In this document: piece after piece, positions 1 to 8,487 of the stretch
Numbering within the stretch: the first letter of the stretch is position 1
Layout: each line of letters opens with the position of its first letter
From: Promicromonospora sp. Populi
Lineage (GTDB): Bacteria; Actinomycetota; Actinomycetes; Actinomycetales; Cellulomonadaceae
Reading direction: 5' to 3'
DNA: 64,000 nt
Assembly (NCBI RefSeq): GCF_041081105.1
Contig: NZ_CP163528.1
Location: forward strand, 4,030,001-4,094,000
Notes under the pieces: model-generated
What the model was told of the DNA's origin: nothing
Databases searched by the model: none
What the model saw: the letters and a program-made list of their open reading frames with translations, nothing else
Translations under genes and position numbers: made by a program

Positions 1-1
1 C

Positions 2-904
2 GTGCTGCTGGCCGTGGCATCGCTCGCGGGCCTGGGCGGCGGCAACTTCGCCTCGTCGATGGCGAACATCTCGTTCTTCTTCCCGGTGAAGGAGAAGGGC
101 GCGGCCCTGGGCCTGAACGCCGCTGGCGGCAACCTCGGCACGGCGGTGGTGCAGCTCGTGGTGCCGCTCGTAATCGTGACGGGCGCGGGTGTGTCGCTCG
201 GCCGGGCGGGCCTGATCTTCATCCCGTTCATCCTGCTCGCCGCGTTCCTCGCCTGGCGCTGGATGGACAATCTCGCCACGGCCAAGGCGGACCCGCGCTC
301 GTTCGGTGTGGCGATACACGACAAGCACACGTGGATCATCAGCTTCATCTACATCGGTACGTTCGGGTCGTTCATCGGCTACGCGGGTGCCTTCCCGACG
401 CTTCTTGCCTCCCAGTTCCCGGAGGTCGCCATCCCGCTCGCTTTCATGGGGGCCCTCGTCGGGTCGATCGCCCGCCCGTTCGGCGGCATCCTCTCCGACC
501 GGGTCGGCGGCATGGTCGTGACCGTCGGGTCCTTCGCCGTCATGGCGCTCGGCGCAATGGGCGCGATCTACGCCCTCGGGACGGGCAGCTTCGCGCTTTT
601 CTTCGGCTCGTTCCTCGTCCTGTTCGTCGCGACCGGCATGGGTAACGGTTCTGTCTACCGGATGATCCCGGCGGTCTTCCGCGCGAGCGGTGCGACGGCG
701 AAGGCCGCCGCCGGGTGCATCGGCATCGCCGGGGCGATCGGCGCGTTCGGCGGATTCCTTATCCCGCGCGGGTTCGCGCTGTCCACCACGCTGGCCGGGT
801 CGCTCGTGCCCGCACTGTGGCTGTTCATCGGGGTGTACGCCGTGATGGCCCTTGTCACCTGGCTGGTCTACGGGCGCGGCGCCATGGCCCAGGCGCGGGT
901 CTGA
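2..904 (+). CDS. narK: NarK-family MFS nitrate/nitrite transporter, 3' part
   Basis: The reading frame is open at the left edge, so only the last 300 residues are present and the true start lies outside the window. The protein is an inner-membrane major-facilitator transporter that takes up nitrate and/or exports nitrite. The fragment opens with the NarK nitrate signature (GGGNFASSMANISFFFP, then KGAALGLNAAGGNLG). A second MFS loop motif, RPFGGILSDRVGG, follows near residue 155, with several hydrophobic helices. The stop lies 2 nt before the nitrate reductase ATG, so uptake and reduction are probably translated from one mRNA. Family assignment is firm; substrate direction is inferred from the assimilatory context. 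Confidence 0.9.
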   Translation: MLLAVASLAGLGGGNFASSMANISFFFPVKEKGAALGLNAAGGNLGTAVVQLVVPLVIVTGAGVSLGRAGLIFIPFILLAAFLAWRWMDNLATAKADPRSFGVAIHDKHTWIISFIYIGTFGSFIGYAGAFPTLLASQFPEVAIPLAFMGALVGSIARPFGGILSDRVGGMVVTVGSFAVMALGAMGAIYALGTGSFALFFGSFLVLFVATGMGNGSVYRMIPAVFRASGATAKAAAGCIGIAGAIGAFGGFLIPRGFALSTTLAGSLVPALWLFIGVYAVMALVTWLVYGRGAMAQARV

Positions 905-906
905 AG

Positions 907-3162
907 ATGCTCGCTGCCCCCGGAACCAGCGTCGACTCGCACTGTCCCTACTGCGCGCTGCAGTGCGGGATGTCGCTGACCCGCCCCCGGGCCGACGGCG
1001 GCAGTGGTGCGAGCGCGCCGGTGGTCCAGCCCCGCGACTTCCCCACCAACCGGGGCGGGCTGTGCCAGAAGGGGTGGACGTCGGCGGCGGTGCTCGGGGT
1101 GGCCGACCGGCTCGTCACCCCGCTGATCCGGGGCGAGTCCGGCGAGCTCGAGCCGGCGAGCTGGGACGCGGCGCTCGACCTGGTCGCGTCCCGGCTCGCC
1201 GCCCTGGCCGCCGAGCACGGGCCGGGGGCGGTGGCCGTGTTCGGGGGCGGCGGGCTGACCAACGAGAAGGCGTACGCGCTCGGCAAGTTCGCGCGGACCG
1301 TGCTGCGCACCCCGAACATCGACTACAACGGGCGGTTCTGCATGGCGTCCGCGGCGGCCGGGATGAACCGGTCGTTCGGCGTCGACCGGGGCCTGCCGTT
1401 CCCGCTGTCCGACGTCGGCGGGGCGCAGGCCGTGCTGCTCCTCGGCTCCAACCTCGCCGAGACCATGCCGCCGGCCGTGCAGCACCTTGCGGGGGCCCGG
1501 GCAGCGGGCGGGCTCGTCGTTGTCGACCCGCGACGTTCCGCGACCGCCCGGCTGGCCGAAGACCCCGGCTCGGGGCGGCCCGCCGAAGGTGTGCACCTCG
1601 CCCCGGTGCCCGGCACGGACCTCGCGGTCCTGCTGGGGCTGCTGCACGTTGTGCTCGCGGAGCAGCTCGCGGACCGGGAGTATCTCGAGGCACGCACCAC
1701 CGGGTTCGACGACGTCGCTCGCTCGGTCGCCGCCTGGTGGCCGGAGCGCGTCGAGGCCGTCTCGGGTGTGCCCGCCGACGACCTGCGGCGCGTGGCCCGG
1801 CTGCTGGCCGCCGCCGCGCCGGTGCACGGGGGCGCGGGCGCGTACGTGCTGACCGGCCGCGGCGTCGAGCAGTCCACGCAGGGCACCGCCACCGTTACCG
1901 CGTCGATCAACCTCGCGCTCGCGCTCGGGCTGCCGGGCCGGGTCGGGTCGGGGTACGGCGCGATCACCGGGCAGGGCAACGGGCAGGGCGGCCGCGAGCA
2001 CGGACAGAAGGCCGACCAGCTCCCCGGCTACCGCAAGATCGACGACCCGGCCGCGCGCGAGCACGTCGCCGGCGTATGGGGCGTGGACCCGGAGACGCTG
2101 CCCGGACCGGGGCTGCCGGCGGTGCAGCTGCTGAAGTCGCTGGGCACGCCCGGCGGGCCACGGGCGCTGATGGTGCACGGCTCCAACCTCGTGGTCAGCG
2201 CCCCCAACGCGGGCCGGGTGATCGACCGGCTGAAGAGCCTGGATCTCCTGGTGGTCTGCGACTTCGTCCCGAGCGAGACGGCGCTCCTGGCCGACGTCGT
2301 GCTCCCCGTGACCCAGTGGGCCGAGGAGGAGGGCACCATGACGTCGCTCGAGGGGCGCGTCATCCGCCGTCGGGCAGTTGTGGCACCCCCGGGCGAGGCG
2401 CGCTCCGAGCTGTGGATCTTCGCCGAGCTGGCGCGCCGCCTCGGCGCGCCATCGGCGCTCGCCTTTCCGACCGAACCCGCGGTGGTGTTCGACGAGCTGG
2501 CTCGCGCCTCCGCGGGCGGCCCCGCCGACTACTCCGGACTTTCGCACGCCCGGCTCGACGCCGACGAGGCGGTCGGCGGCCCGGGCCTGTTCTGGCCGGT
2601 CCCGGCTCTTCCGGGGCACGCGGGCACACCGCGGCTGTTCCTCGATCGCTTCCCGACGCCGGACGGGCGGGCGCGTTTGATCGCCGTCGACCACTCGGGC
2701 CCGAGCGACGACGTGCGGCCCGGGGCGCCGTTCTACCTGGTCACGGGCCGGGTGCTGCAGCACTACCAGTCGGGCGCGCAGACGCACCGCGTCGCGGAGC
2801 TGGAGCGCCTCGTCGCCGAGCCGTACGTCGAGCTGCACCCGGTGCTGGGCTCCCGCATCGGAGTGCCCGACGGCGCCCGCGTGCGCCTCACCAGTTCTCG
2901 TGGCCGGGTCGAGGCGACGGCGCGCTGGACCGACGCCGTCCGCCCCGACACCGTCTTCATGCCGTTCCACTGGAGCGGCATCGGGTCGGTCAACCAGGTG
3001 ACGACGGACGCCACCGACCCGATCTCCGGGATGCCGGAGTTCAAGGTCTGCGCCGTGGACGTCTCGGTGGTCCCCGCGGAGGCCGAGCCGCTGGCGTCGG
3101 CCCTGCAGCCAGTGCCCGTGCCGCTGGCCGTGCCAGTACCGCAGAAGGAGCTTTCGACATGA
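907..3162 (+). CDS. Assimilatory nitrate reductase catalytic subunit (NasA/NarB/NasC type)
   Basis: This 751-residue molybdopterin oxidoreductase reduces nitrate to nitrite in the cytoplasm. The N-terminus carries the [4Fe-4S] ligands Cys13, Cys16, Cys20 and Cys53 (CPYCALQC, then GGLCQKGW). The probable molybdenum ligand is Cys145 in NGRFCMASA, as in NarB/NasA enzymes. A C-terminal molydop-binding domain starts near residue 600 (FYLVTGRVLQHYQSGAQT). The ATG at 907 is chosen because it sits 2 nt after the transporter stop and places the first cluster motif at residue 13; longer in-frame extensions run back through narK. No signal peptide is visible, which agrees with an assimilatory role. The stop overlaps the next ATG. 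Confidence 0.9.
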   Translation: MLAAPGTSVDSHCPYCALQCGMSLTRPRADGGSGASAPVVQPRDFPTNRGGLCQKGWTSAAVLGVADRLVTPLIRGESGELEPASWDAALDLVASRLAALAAEHGPGAVAVFGGGGLTNEKAYALGKFARTVLRTPNIDYNGRFCMASAAAGMNRSFGVDRGLPFPLSDVGGAQAVLLLGSNLAETMPPAVQHLAGARAAGGLVVVDPRRSATARLAEDPGSGRPAEGVHLAPVPGTDLAVLLGLLHVVLAEQLADREYLEARTTGFDDVARSVAAWWPERVEAVSGVPADDLRRVARLLAAAAPVHGGAGAYVLTGRGVEQSTQGTATVTASINLALALGLPGRVGSGYGAITGQGNGQGGREHGQKADQLPGYRKIDDPAAREHVAGVWGVDPETLPGPGLPAVQLLKSLGTPGGPRALMVHGSNLVVSAPNAGRVIDRLKSLDLLVVCDFVPSETALLADVVLPVTQWAEEEGTMTSLEGRVIRRRAVVAPPGEARSELWIFAELARRLGAPSALAFPTEPAVVFDELARASAGGPADYSGLSHARLDADEAVGGPGLFWPVPALPGHAGTPRLFLDRFPTPDGRARLIAVDHSGPSDDVRPGAPFYLVTGRVLQHYQSGAQTHRVAELERLVAEPYVELHPVLGSRIGVPDGARVRLTSSRGRVEATARWTDAVRPDTVFMPFHWSGIGSVNQVTTDATDPISGMPEFKVCAVDVSVVPAEAEPLASALQPVPVPLAVPVPQKELST

Positions 3163-4829
3163 ACCTGCGTGTTCCGCTGAGGGTCGTGGTGGTGGGCTTC
3201 GGGATGGTCGGCTCGCGGCTCGTCGACGAGCTGCTGCGCCGCGAGCCCGAGGCGTTCGACATCACGGTGCTCGGCAGCGAGCCCTACGAGCCGTACAACC
3301 GGGTGCTGCTCAGCGACGTGGTGGCCGGGCGCACCGACGTCGCCGCCATCACCATGCCCCTGCCCGACGGCGCCCGCGTCACCGTGCGCCGGGGCGTCAC
3401 CGCGGCGTCGATCGACCGGCAGTCGCGGGTGGTGCTCGCCGACGACGGCAGCGCGCACCCGTACGACCACGTGGTGCTCGCCACCGGTGCGGCCGCACGC
3501 ATCCCGCCGATCTCCGGCCTGCGCACGCCCGACGGCGGCCTGCCGGCCGGGGTACACGCGCTGCGGACGCTCGACGACGCCCGCGAGATAGTGGCCGCCA
3601 CCGTGAACTCCCCGCGGGCCGTGGTGGTGGGCGGCGGGGTGCTGGGGCTGGAGGCCGCCGTCGGGCTCGCGGGCCGGGGCCTGAACGTGACGCTGATCCA
3701 CAACGCGGCCTCGCTCATGGAGCGCCAGCTCGACCCGGAGGCCGCCGACGTCGTCCGGGCGGGCCTGGAGGGGCAGGGCGTCACCGTGCTGCCGAGCAGC
3801 CTGTCCAGCGAGGTGCTCGTGGCGGGCGGCCGTGCCGTGGGCATCCGCGTCCGGGCCGACGCCGGGCCGGGCGGCCCTTCGTCGAGCTCAGGACAGTGTG
3901 ACCAGGTGGTCGCCGCACGCCTGATCGTCTTCTCCGTCGGCACGATCCCGGAGACCGGGCTCGCCGCGGCGGCGGGGCTGACGACGGACCGCGGCATCGT
4001 TGTCGGGTACAACCTCGCCAGCCCCGACGACCCGCGGGTGCACGCGATCGGCGACTGTGCGCAGCCGCCGAACGGCTCGCGCGGGCTCGTCGCCGAGGGC
4101 TGGGATCAGGCGCGTCGCCTGGCGGAACACCTGGTCTCGCTGGTCGAGCCTGCCTCCGCACTGGGTGAGCCCGAGGTCCGGCCGGTCTCCTCCGGGGCCG
4201 GGCCCCACCTGCGCCTGCCGCACGACGACACCCAGCCCAGCCTGGCCGTGCGCCTGGGCGCGCTGTTGACGAGCGGTGCCACGAGCCGCGCGCAGTCGGA
4301 CCAGGGCATCGACACGCGCGGGACCGACGTCGTGAAGGTCAAGGGCGGCCCGCTCAGCGTCACCACGATGGGGGTCTGCGGGCCGTCGCGCCCGGACGGC
4401 GTGACGCAGCGCGCGATCCGGCTGGCCGACCCCAGAGCGGGCCGGTACATCGAGGTAGTGGTGTCCGACGGCATGCTGGTGGGCGCCACCTGCGTGGGCG
4501 ACCCTCGGGTCGCCGCGGACCTCACCGCCGCCTACACCCGCCGCACGCCCGTGCCGCTGGACCCCGCGTTCCTGCTGCTGACGCCGGTGATGCCGGCGGC
4601 GGCTCCGGCGTCGTCCCCCGAGCACATGCCGGAGGATGCAGTGGTCTGCCGCTGCAACGGCGTGACCAAGGGCGATATCGCGGGCTCGTGCGCCGCGGGC
4701 ACCCACACGGTCGAGGGTGTGGTGCGCGAGACCCGGGCGACGACTGGCTGCGGCTCGTGCAAGGACGCTGTTTGTGGGCTTGTGGACTGGCTCAAGGAGA
4801 GCGAGGCGCCGGTCCCGGAGCCGGCGTGA
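3159..4829 (+). CDS. FAD/NAD(P)H-dependent oxidoreductase with BFD-like [2Fe-2S] domain, nitrate reductase electron-transfer subunit (NasB-like)
   Basis: This 556-residue flavoprotein probably passes electrons from NAD(P)H to the nitrate reductase encoded just upstream. Residues near 7-15 form the FAD-binding Rossmann motif (VVVGFGMVGSRLVDELL). A second nucleotide-binding fold follows (VVVGGGVLGLEAAVGLAG, about residue 150), and AIGDCAQ closes the FAD domain. The C-terminus has a BFD-like [2Fe-2S] site with Cys497, Cys499, Cys531 and Cys534 (VCRCNGV, TTGCGSC). It resembles the first half of NirB but lacks the siroheme domain, so it is not a nitrite reductase. The ATG overlaps the reductase stop (ATGA), which implies translational coupling. 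Electron donor and partner are inferred from context. Confidence 0.85.
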   Translation: MNLRVPLRVVVVGFGMVGSRLVDELLRREPEAFDITVLGSEPYEPYNRVLLSDVVAGRTDVAAITMPLPDGARVTVRRGVTAASIDRQSRVVLADDGSAHPYDHVVLATGAAARIPPISGLRTPDGGLPAGVHALRTLDDAREIVAATVNSPRAVVVGGGVLGLEAAVGLAGRGLNVTLIHNAASLMERQLDPEAADVVRAGLEGQGVTVLPSSLSSEVLVAGGRAVGIRVRADAGPGGPSSSSGQCDQVVAARLIVFSVGTIPETGLAAAAGLTTDRGIVVGYNLASPDDPRVHAIGDCAQPPNGSRGLVAEGWDQARRLAEHLVSLVEPASALGEPEVRPVSSGAGPHLRLPHDDTQPSLAVRLGALLTSGATSRAQSDQGIDTRGTDVVKVKGGPLSVTTMGVCGPSRPDGVTQRAIRLADPRAGRYIEVVVSDGMLVGATCVGDPRVAADLTAAYTRRTPVPLDPAFLLLTPVMPAAAPASSPEHMPEDAVVCRCNGVTKGDIAGSCAAGTHTVEGVVRETRATTGCGSCKDAVCGLVDWLKESEAPVPEPA

Positions 4830-4856
4830 GCGGGGTCGCGGGGTGCCGACGCGCGC

Positions 4857-4922
4857 GGTCTCATCCTCCATGAGACCGTCATCCATGACAGTGTCATCAA
4901 TGACACTGTCGTGGATGACGGT
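4857..4922. promoter_or_regulatory. Palindrome cluster upstream of DUF234-like ATPase (probable operator)
   Basis: Two inverted repeats are visible. The first (4857-4877) has 8-bp arms GGTCTCAT/ATGAGACC. The second (4875-4922) has 23-bp arms with one mismatch and a 2-nt centre. Within it, three 12-bp sites of the form GTCRT-NN-ATGAC begin at 4878, 4893 and 4908, exactly 15 bp apart. The block ends 14 nt before the GTG of the ATPase. Regular spacing of short dyads suggests cooperative repressor binding more than a simple terminator, although it could also end the nas transcript. Confidence 0.55.
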
Positions 4923-4936
4923 AAGTGGGAGGGTGA

Positions 4937-6367
4937 GTGTCCGGCTACGTAGAGCGGAAGGCTCAGACGGCAGAGCTGCAGAATCTTCTTGATCAGGTGA
5001 CGGAAGGGAAGGATCGACCCGGCAGGGCGGTCCTGATCCGTGGACGGCGGCGCGTCGGCAAGTCACGTCTCGTTGAGGAGTTTGTTGATGCCGCAGGCGT
5101 CCCCAGCGTGTTCTTTACGGCGTCCGGGCGCTCAACGCGGGACGACCTGGCGGCGTTCGCGGACGATGTCTCGCGCTCGAACCTGCCCGGTGCGGCATTG
5201 CTTGAAGGGGACCCACCGTCCAATTGGGAAAATGCCTTTCGGTTGCTCGCGGCCGCCTTGCCGAACGACACGCCGGCGATTGTCGTGCTCGACGAGTTGC
5301 CCTACGTGACAGCGGCCGACGAGGGCTTCGAGGGTGTGCTCCAGCGGCACTTCGACCGTGAGTTCAGCCGCCGACCCTTGCTGCTGATCGGGATCGGTTC
5401 CGACTTGGCGATGATGGAGGCGCTCAACGACTACGACCGGCCCTTCCATCAGAGGGCGACCGAGATGGTGGTCCCGCCGCTCACCCCCGCAGAAGTCGGG
5501 CACATGCTGTCTCTCGAGTCTGGCGATGCGTTTGACGCCTATCTCGTGAGTGGCGGGCTTCCGCTTATCTGCCGGGACTGGAACGAGGGCCTGGATCTCT
5601 GGGCCTATCTCAAGTCGGCCCTGACGCACGCGACGTCGTCGCTCCTGGTGAGTGCTGAGCGTTCGCTTGCCGCCGAGTTCCCCGGAGACGTGCAGGCCCG
5701 CCGAGTGCTGGAGTCGATCGGTCAGGGGCAGCGGCGATTCAGTGATATCGGGTCGAAGGTGGGTGGGCTCCAGTCCAAATCCCTCACCAGGTCGCTGGAC
5801 GTGCTCAAGGAGAAGCGGGTAGTCACGGTAGAGCGCCCACTCTCTCTCAAGATGTCGGCCGATACGCGATACCGGATCGATGATCCGTATCTCCTCTTCT
5901 GGCTCCGCTTCCTGGGTCCGCACCTCGCGGAGATCGAACGAGGTCGTGGCGACCGCGTGCTTCAGCGAATCCGCGACGAATGGACGCGATGGCGTGGTCG
6001 AGCGATCGAGCCCGTGCTCCGGGAGTCGATCGCCCGGATGCCTCACGAGGACCTGCGCATCCAGACGGACACGACGTTGGCGGTCGGAGGTTTCTGGAAC
6101 CGTACTAATACGGTCGAGGTCGATCTGGTCTTGGCGGACAAGGAACCGGTTGCGAAGCAAGTCTTCGGCGTCGGCTCGATCAAATGGACAACCAAGGCGT
6201 TCGGTGTCAAGGAACTCGCGGAGCTGATCGCGCACCGCAACCAGGTTCCTGGCGCATCGGACAGTACTGGGCTCGTCGTCGTCAGCCGGAACGGCGTCGA
6301 CGATCAGGTCCGTGCTTCCGGAGCGGTCGTCCTCGGTCCTGACGAACTGCTTGCCCAGTGGGGATGA
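4937..6367 (+). CDS. AAA ATPase, DUF234/archaeal-ATPase-like, with C-terminal PD-(D/E)XK-like domain
   Basis: A 476-residue ATP-binding protein of the family often annotated as archaeal ATPase plus DUF234. The Walker A motif is GRRRVGKS (residues 36-43) and Walker B is VVLDELPY with Asp119-Glu120. A winged-helix-like segment occupies about residues 255-315. The C-terminus shows a nuclease-like pattern (NTVEVDLVLADK, then VGSIKW). The GTG start at 4937 has a GGGAGGG-like ribosome site just upstream and directly follows the palindrome cluster. The gene breaks the nitrate/nitrite locus and looks like an accessory insertion. Its cellular role is unknown; autoregulation through the wHTH segment is inference. 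Confidence 0.8.
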   Translation: MSGYVERKAQTAELQNLLDQVTEGKDRPGRAVLIRGRRRVGKSRLVEEFVDAAGVPSVFFTASGRSTRDDLAAFADDVSRSNLPGAALLEGDPPSNWENAFRLLAAALPNDTPAIVVLDELPYVTAADEGFEGVLQRHFDREFSRRPLLLIGIGSDLAMMEALNDYDRPFHQRATEMVVPPLTPAEVGHMLSLESGDAFDAYLVSGGLPLICRDWNEGLDLWAYLKSALTHATSSLLVSAERSLAAEFPGDVQARRVLESIGQGQRRFSDIGSKVGGLQSKSLTRSLDVLKEKRVVTVERPLSLKMSADTRYRIDDPYLLFWLRFLGPHLAEIERGRGDRVLQRIRDEWTRWRGRAIEPVLRESIARMPHEDLRIQTDTTLAVGGFWNRTNTVEVDLVLADKEPVAKQVFGVGSIKWTTKAFGVKELAELIAHRNQVPGASDSTGLVVVSRNGVDDQVRASGAVVLGPDELLAQWG

Positions 6368-6389
6368 GGACGCGTGATGCGTTTGGTCG

Positions 6390-7082
6390 TCAGACCGGCC
6401 GTGTCCACTCCAGGGAGTAGCGGAAGAATAGGCGGCGGCGGATCCGCGCGCCCGGCAGTACCTCGTGGGCGGTCCGGATGATCTCCGCGAACGTATCGGC
6501 GGGATCGCGCACCGGCATCGCTGGGCCGTCGTCGTCCCCGGCGCCGCCGTCCGCGGGCACAGTGACCGGCCGGGGATGCTTGACCAGCCCGACCAGCGGG
6601 TTGAGCAGGGACGATGCCACGTCCCAGACAAGGTCGGTCACGGTCTCACCCCGCGCCAGGCCGACGACGAGCAGCCGGCCGCCCGGTTCGAGCAGCTCGG
6701 ACGCGTGCCGCAGCGCGGGCTCCAGCGGCATATGATGCAGCATCGCGATCATCGTGACCAGGTCGAACGCGTCGTCGACCTCCTCGAACCGGGCGTGGCG
6801 CACGGTCACCGAAGGGTCGCTGGCGAACCGCTCGGCAGCAACACCGGCCATGGCGGCGTCGGCGTCCACGCCCAGCACCTCGTCGAAGTTCCCGCGCAGC
6901 CGGCCGAGCAGGGTCCCGGCGCCGCAGCCGACGTCGAGCGCCCGACGCCGTCGGGCCGGGAGCCGCCGCAGGATCCAGCCATGGAAGTGGTCGTTGTGGC
7001 TCCACGGGTGCCGCTGGTTGACCCGGTGCAGCCAGCGGCCGGCCGCGCGGACCAGCGGATTGGGCACGGTCCGGATGTCCAT
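6390..7082 (-). CDS. Class I SAM-dependent methyltransferase
   Basis: This 230-residue protein has the Rossmann methyltransferase fold. Motif I is ALDVGCGAGTLLGRL (about residues 48-62), followed by an acidic residue at the end of strand 2 (GVDADAAM) and the post-motif LLEPGGRLLVVG. The pattern fits the methyltransferase type 11/12 group that acts on small molecules. Substrate cannot be read from sequence. It is convergent with the ATPase gene (22 nt apart) and divergent from the Fic gene, so its promoter shares the 7083-7168 interval with the Fic operator. The ATG at 7082 is the only good start. Confidence 0.75.
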   Translation of the reverse strand: MDIRTVPNPLVRAAGRWLHRVNQRHPWSHNDHFHGWILRRLPARRRRALDVGCGAGTLLGRLRGNFDEVLGVDADAAMAGVAAERFASDPSVTVRHARFEEVDDAFDLVTMIAMLHHMPLEPALRHASELLEPGGRLLVVGLARGETVTDLVWDVASSLLNPLVGLVKHPRPVTVPADGGAGDDDGPAMPVRDPADTFAEIIRTAHEVLPGARIRRRLFFRYSLEWTRPV

Positions 7083-7130
7083 GCGGCCACCGTAGCGGCG
7101 AGCGGGGAACTTGGAGTAAGCCGCGTCCTT

Positions 7131-7157
7131 AATCCAAGTTTCGCCGAAACTTGGATT
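7131..7157. promoter_or_regulatory. Perfect palindrome upstream of Fic gene (probable operator)
   Basis: A 27-bp palindrome has 13-bp arms (AATCCAAGTTTCG and its complement) around one central base, ending 11 nt before the Fic ATG. A half-site-like copy (AACTTGGAGTAAG) lies about 24 bp upstream at 7108-7120. The location between two divergent genes suits an operator; the C-terminal helical wing domain of the Fic protein is a candidate binder. Confidence 0.5.
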
Positions 7158-7168
7158 AGCGTGGGCTC

Positions 7169-8374
7169 ATGCTCCAGGTTCCTGCGTTCCAGCACGAGGA
7201 CGAGTACTGGCAGGCCGAGCCCGACGGCATGACCAGCCGTGCACGGATGGCTGAGGCTTCCGGGCCGTACCAGTCCACAGTCCCGCCACGGATTGCTGAC
7301 TGGGCACCCGATGTCGCTGCCGACCTCGCGGCGGACACAGAGGAAGCGGCCGCTGCCCTGAGCAGGTTCGACGACTATGCCCGCGCGGTACTCGGGGAGT
7401 CGAGCCCGTCGCTCGGGCCGATGAGTTCCATCCTGCTTCGGACCGAGTCCACGTCGTCGTCGCAAATCGAGAACCTGACCGTCGGGGCACGGCAGCTCGC
7501 ACTGGCGGAGATCGACCAGTCGACGTCGGAAAACGCGCGGACCGTGGTCGCGAACGTCCGAGCCATGGAGGCTGCGCTCGACCTTGCCGACAGTCTCGAC
7601 ACGGCGGCGGTGCTGGAGATGCACCGGGCGTTGTTGTCCGGACAGCGAGGTTGGGAGAAGCACACCGGCCAGTGGCGTGACCAGCTGGTGTGGATCGGTA
7701 CGAGCACCGTGAGTCCTCGCGGTGCATCCCACGTCGGTCCGCAGGCAGAACTCGTGCCCGGGGCGATGGAGGACCTGATGGTCTTCGTCCGCCGGGACGA
7801 TCTTCCCGTGGTCGTGCAGGCAGCAGTGGCGCACGCGCAGTTCGAGAACATCCACCCCTTCGCGGACGGGAACGGCAGGACAGGCCGTGCGCTCGTCCAC
7901 GCGATGCTCCGTGCCAAACGCCTGGTCACGAGCACGACGGCGCCGGTCTCGGCAGGCCTGCTGAAGGACACCGACAGGTACTTCCAGACGCTCTCGGCCT
8001 ATCGGGACGGGGACGCTCGGCCGATCGTCGAGCAGTTCTCCGCCGCTGCGCGGTTCGCTGCGACGGCGGGTGCTCGCCTGATCGACGACCTCGCGGCGCA
8101 GCTCGAGGGCTCCCGTGATCAGATGTCCGGCCTTCGTCCACAGGCCTCGGCATGGAAGGTGCTCCCGCATCTGCTCTTCCACCCGGTGCTCAACGCGAGC
8201 TACCTGTCCGCCCATGTCGGTATGGGTGCACAGAGCGCGCAGAACGCGCTCGGCCAGCTGGTCGACGCCGGTGTGCTGGAGGAACGAACGGGCCTGCGTC
8301 GCAACCGGGTCTGGCAGCACCCGGGGATACTCGGTGTGCTGGACCACTTCGCGCAGAGCCTGATCCGCGCTTAG
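7169..8374 (+). CDS. Fic family protein (AMPylase, class II) with C-terminal winged helix
   Basis: This 401-residue protein belongs to the Fic/DOC family, which usually transfers AMP to target hydroxyls. The catalytic motif HPFADGNGRTGR begins at His229. An inhibitory helix of the (S/T)xxxE(G/N) type precedes it, with Ser97, Glu101 and Asn102 (TSSSQIEN), which marks class II Fic proteins whose activity is self-restrained. A Fic_N-like region covers residues about 45-130. The last 90 residues look like a winged helix (SAHVGMGAQSAQNALGQLVDAG). The ATG at 7169 follows a perfect palindrome. Targets are unknown. It is an accessory gene inside the nitrogen locus. Confidence 0.85.
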   Translation: MLQVPAFQHEDEYWQAEPDGMTSRARMAEASGPYQSTVPPRIADWAPDVAADLAADTEEAAAALSRFDDYARAVLGESSPSLGPMSSILLRTESTSSSQIENLTVGARQLALAEIDQSTSENARTVVANVRAMEAALDLADSLDTAAVLEMHRALLSGQRGWEKHTGQWRDQLVWIGTSTVSPRGASHVGPQAELVPGAMEDLMVFVRRDDLPVVVQAAVAHAQFENIHPFADGNGRTGRALVHAMLRAKRLVTSTTAPVSAGLLKDTDRYFQTLSAYRDGDARPIVEQFSAAARFAATAGARLIDDLAAQLEGSRDQMSGLRPQASAWKVLPHLLFHPVLNASYLSAHVGMGAQSAQNALGQLVDAGVLEERTGLRRNRVWQHPGILGVLDHFAQSLIRA

Positions 8375-8426
8375 TACCCGCGACGATGCCGCACTCACCG
8401 ACCCCCCATCAGGCCTGTGAGGAAGA

Positions 8427-8443
8427 GTTTCGGCCGGGGTAAC
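8427..8443. promoter_or_regulatory. GlnR-box-like sequence upstream of nirB (weak)
   Basis: GTTTCGGCCGGGGTAAC reads on the minus strand as GTTAC-N7-GAAAC. GlnR boxes of actinobacteria are usually described with 6 nt between half-sites, so this is off by one. Its position 44 nt before the nirB ATG is right for a nitrogen-control site, and GlnR or the NnaR-like protein encoded at 12411 would be natural binders. It is a candidate only. Confidence 0.2.
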
Positions 8444-8487
8444 GACCGGCGCACCAGCGCGAAAAGCCGCCGACATACGGTCAAGAC

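Noticed and set aside
868..2970. 700-codon open frame antisense to the nitrate reductase
   Set aside because: Same shadow effect; no domain, and the plus-strand reductase has all cofactor motifs.
8427..8443. GlnR box upstream of nirB as a firm call
   Set aside because: Spacing between half-sites is 7 instead of the usual 6; kept only as a low-confidence feature.
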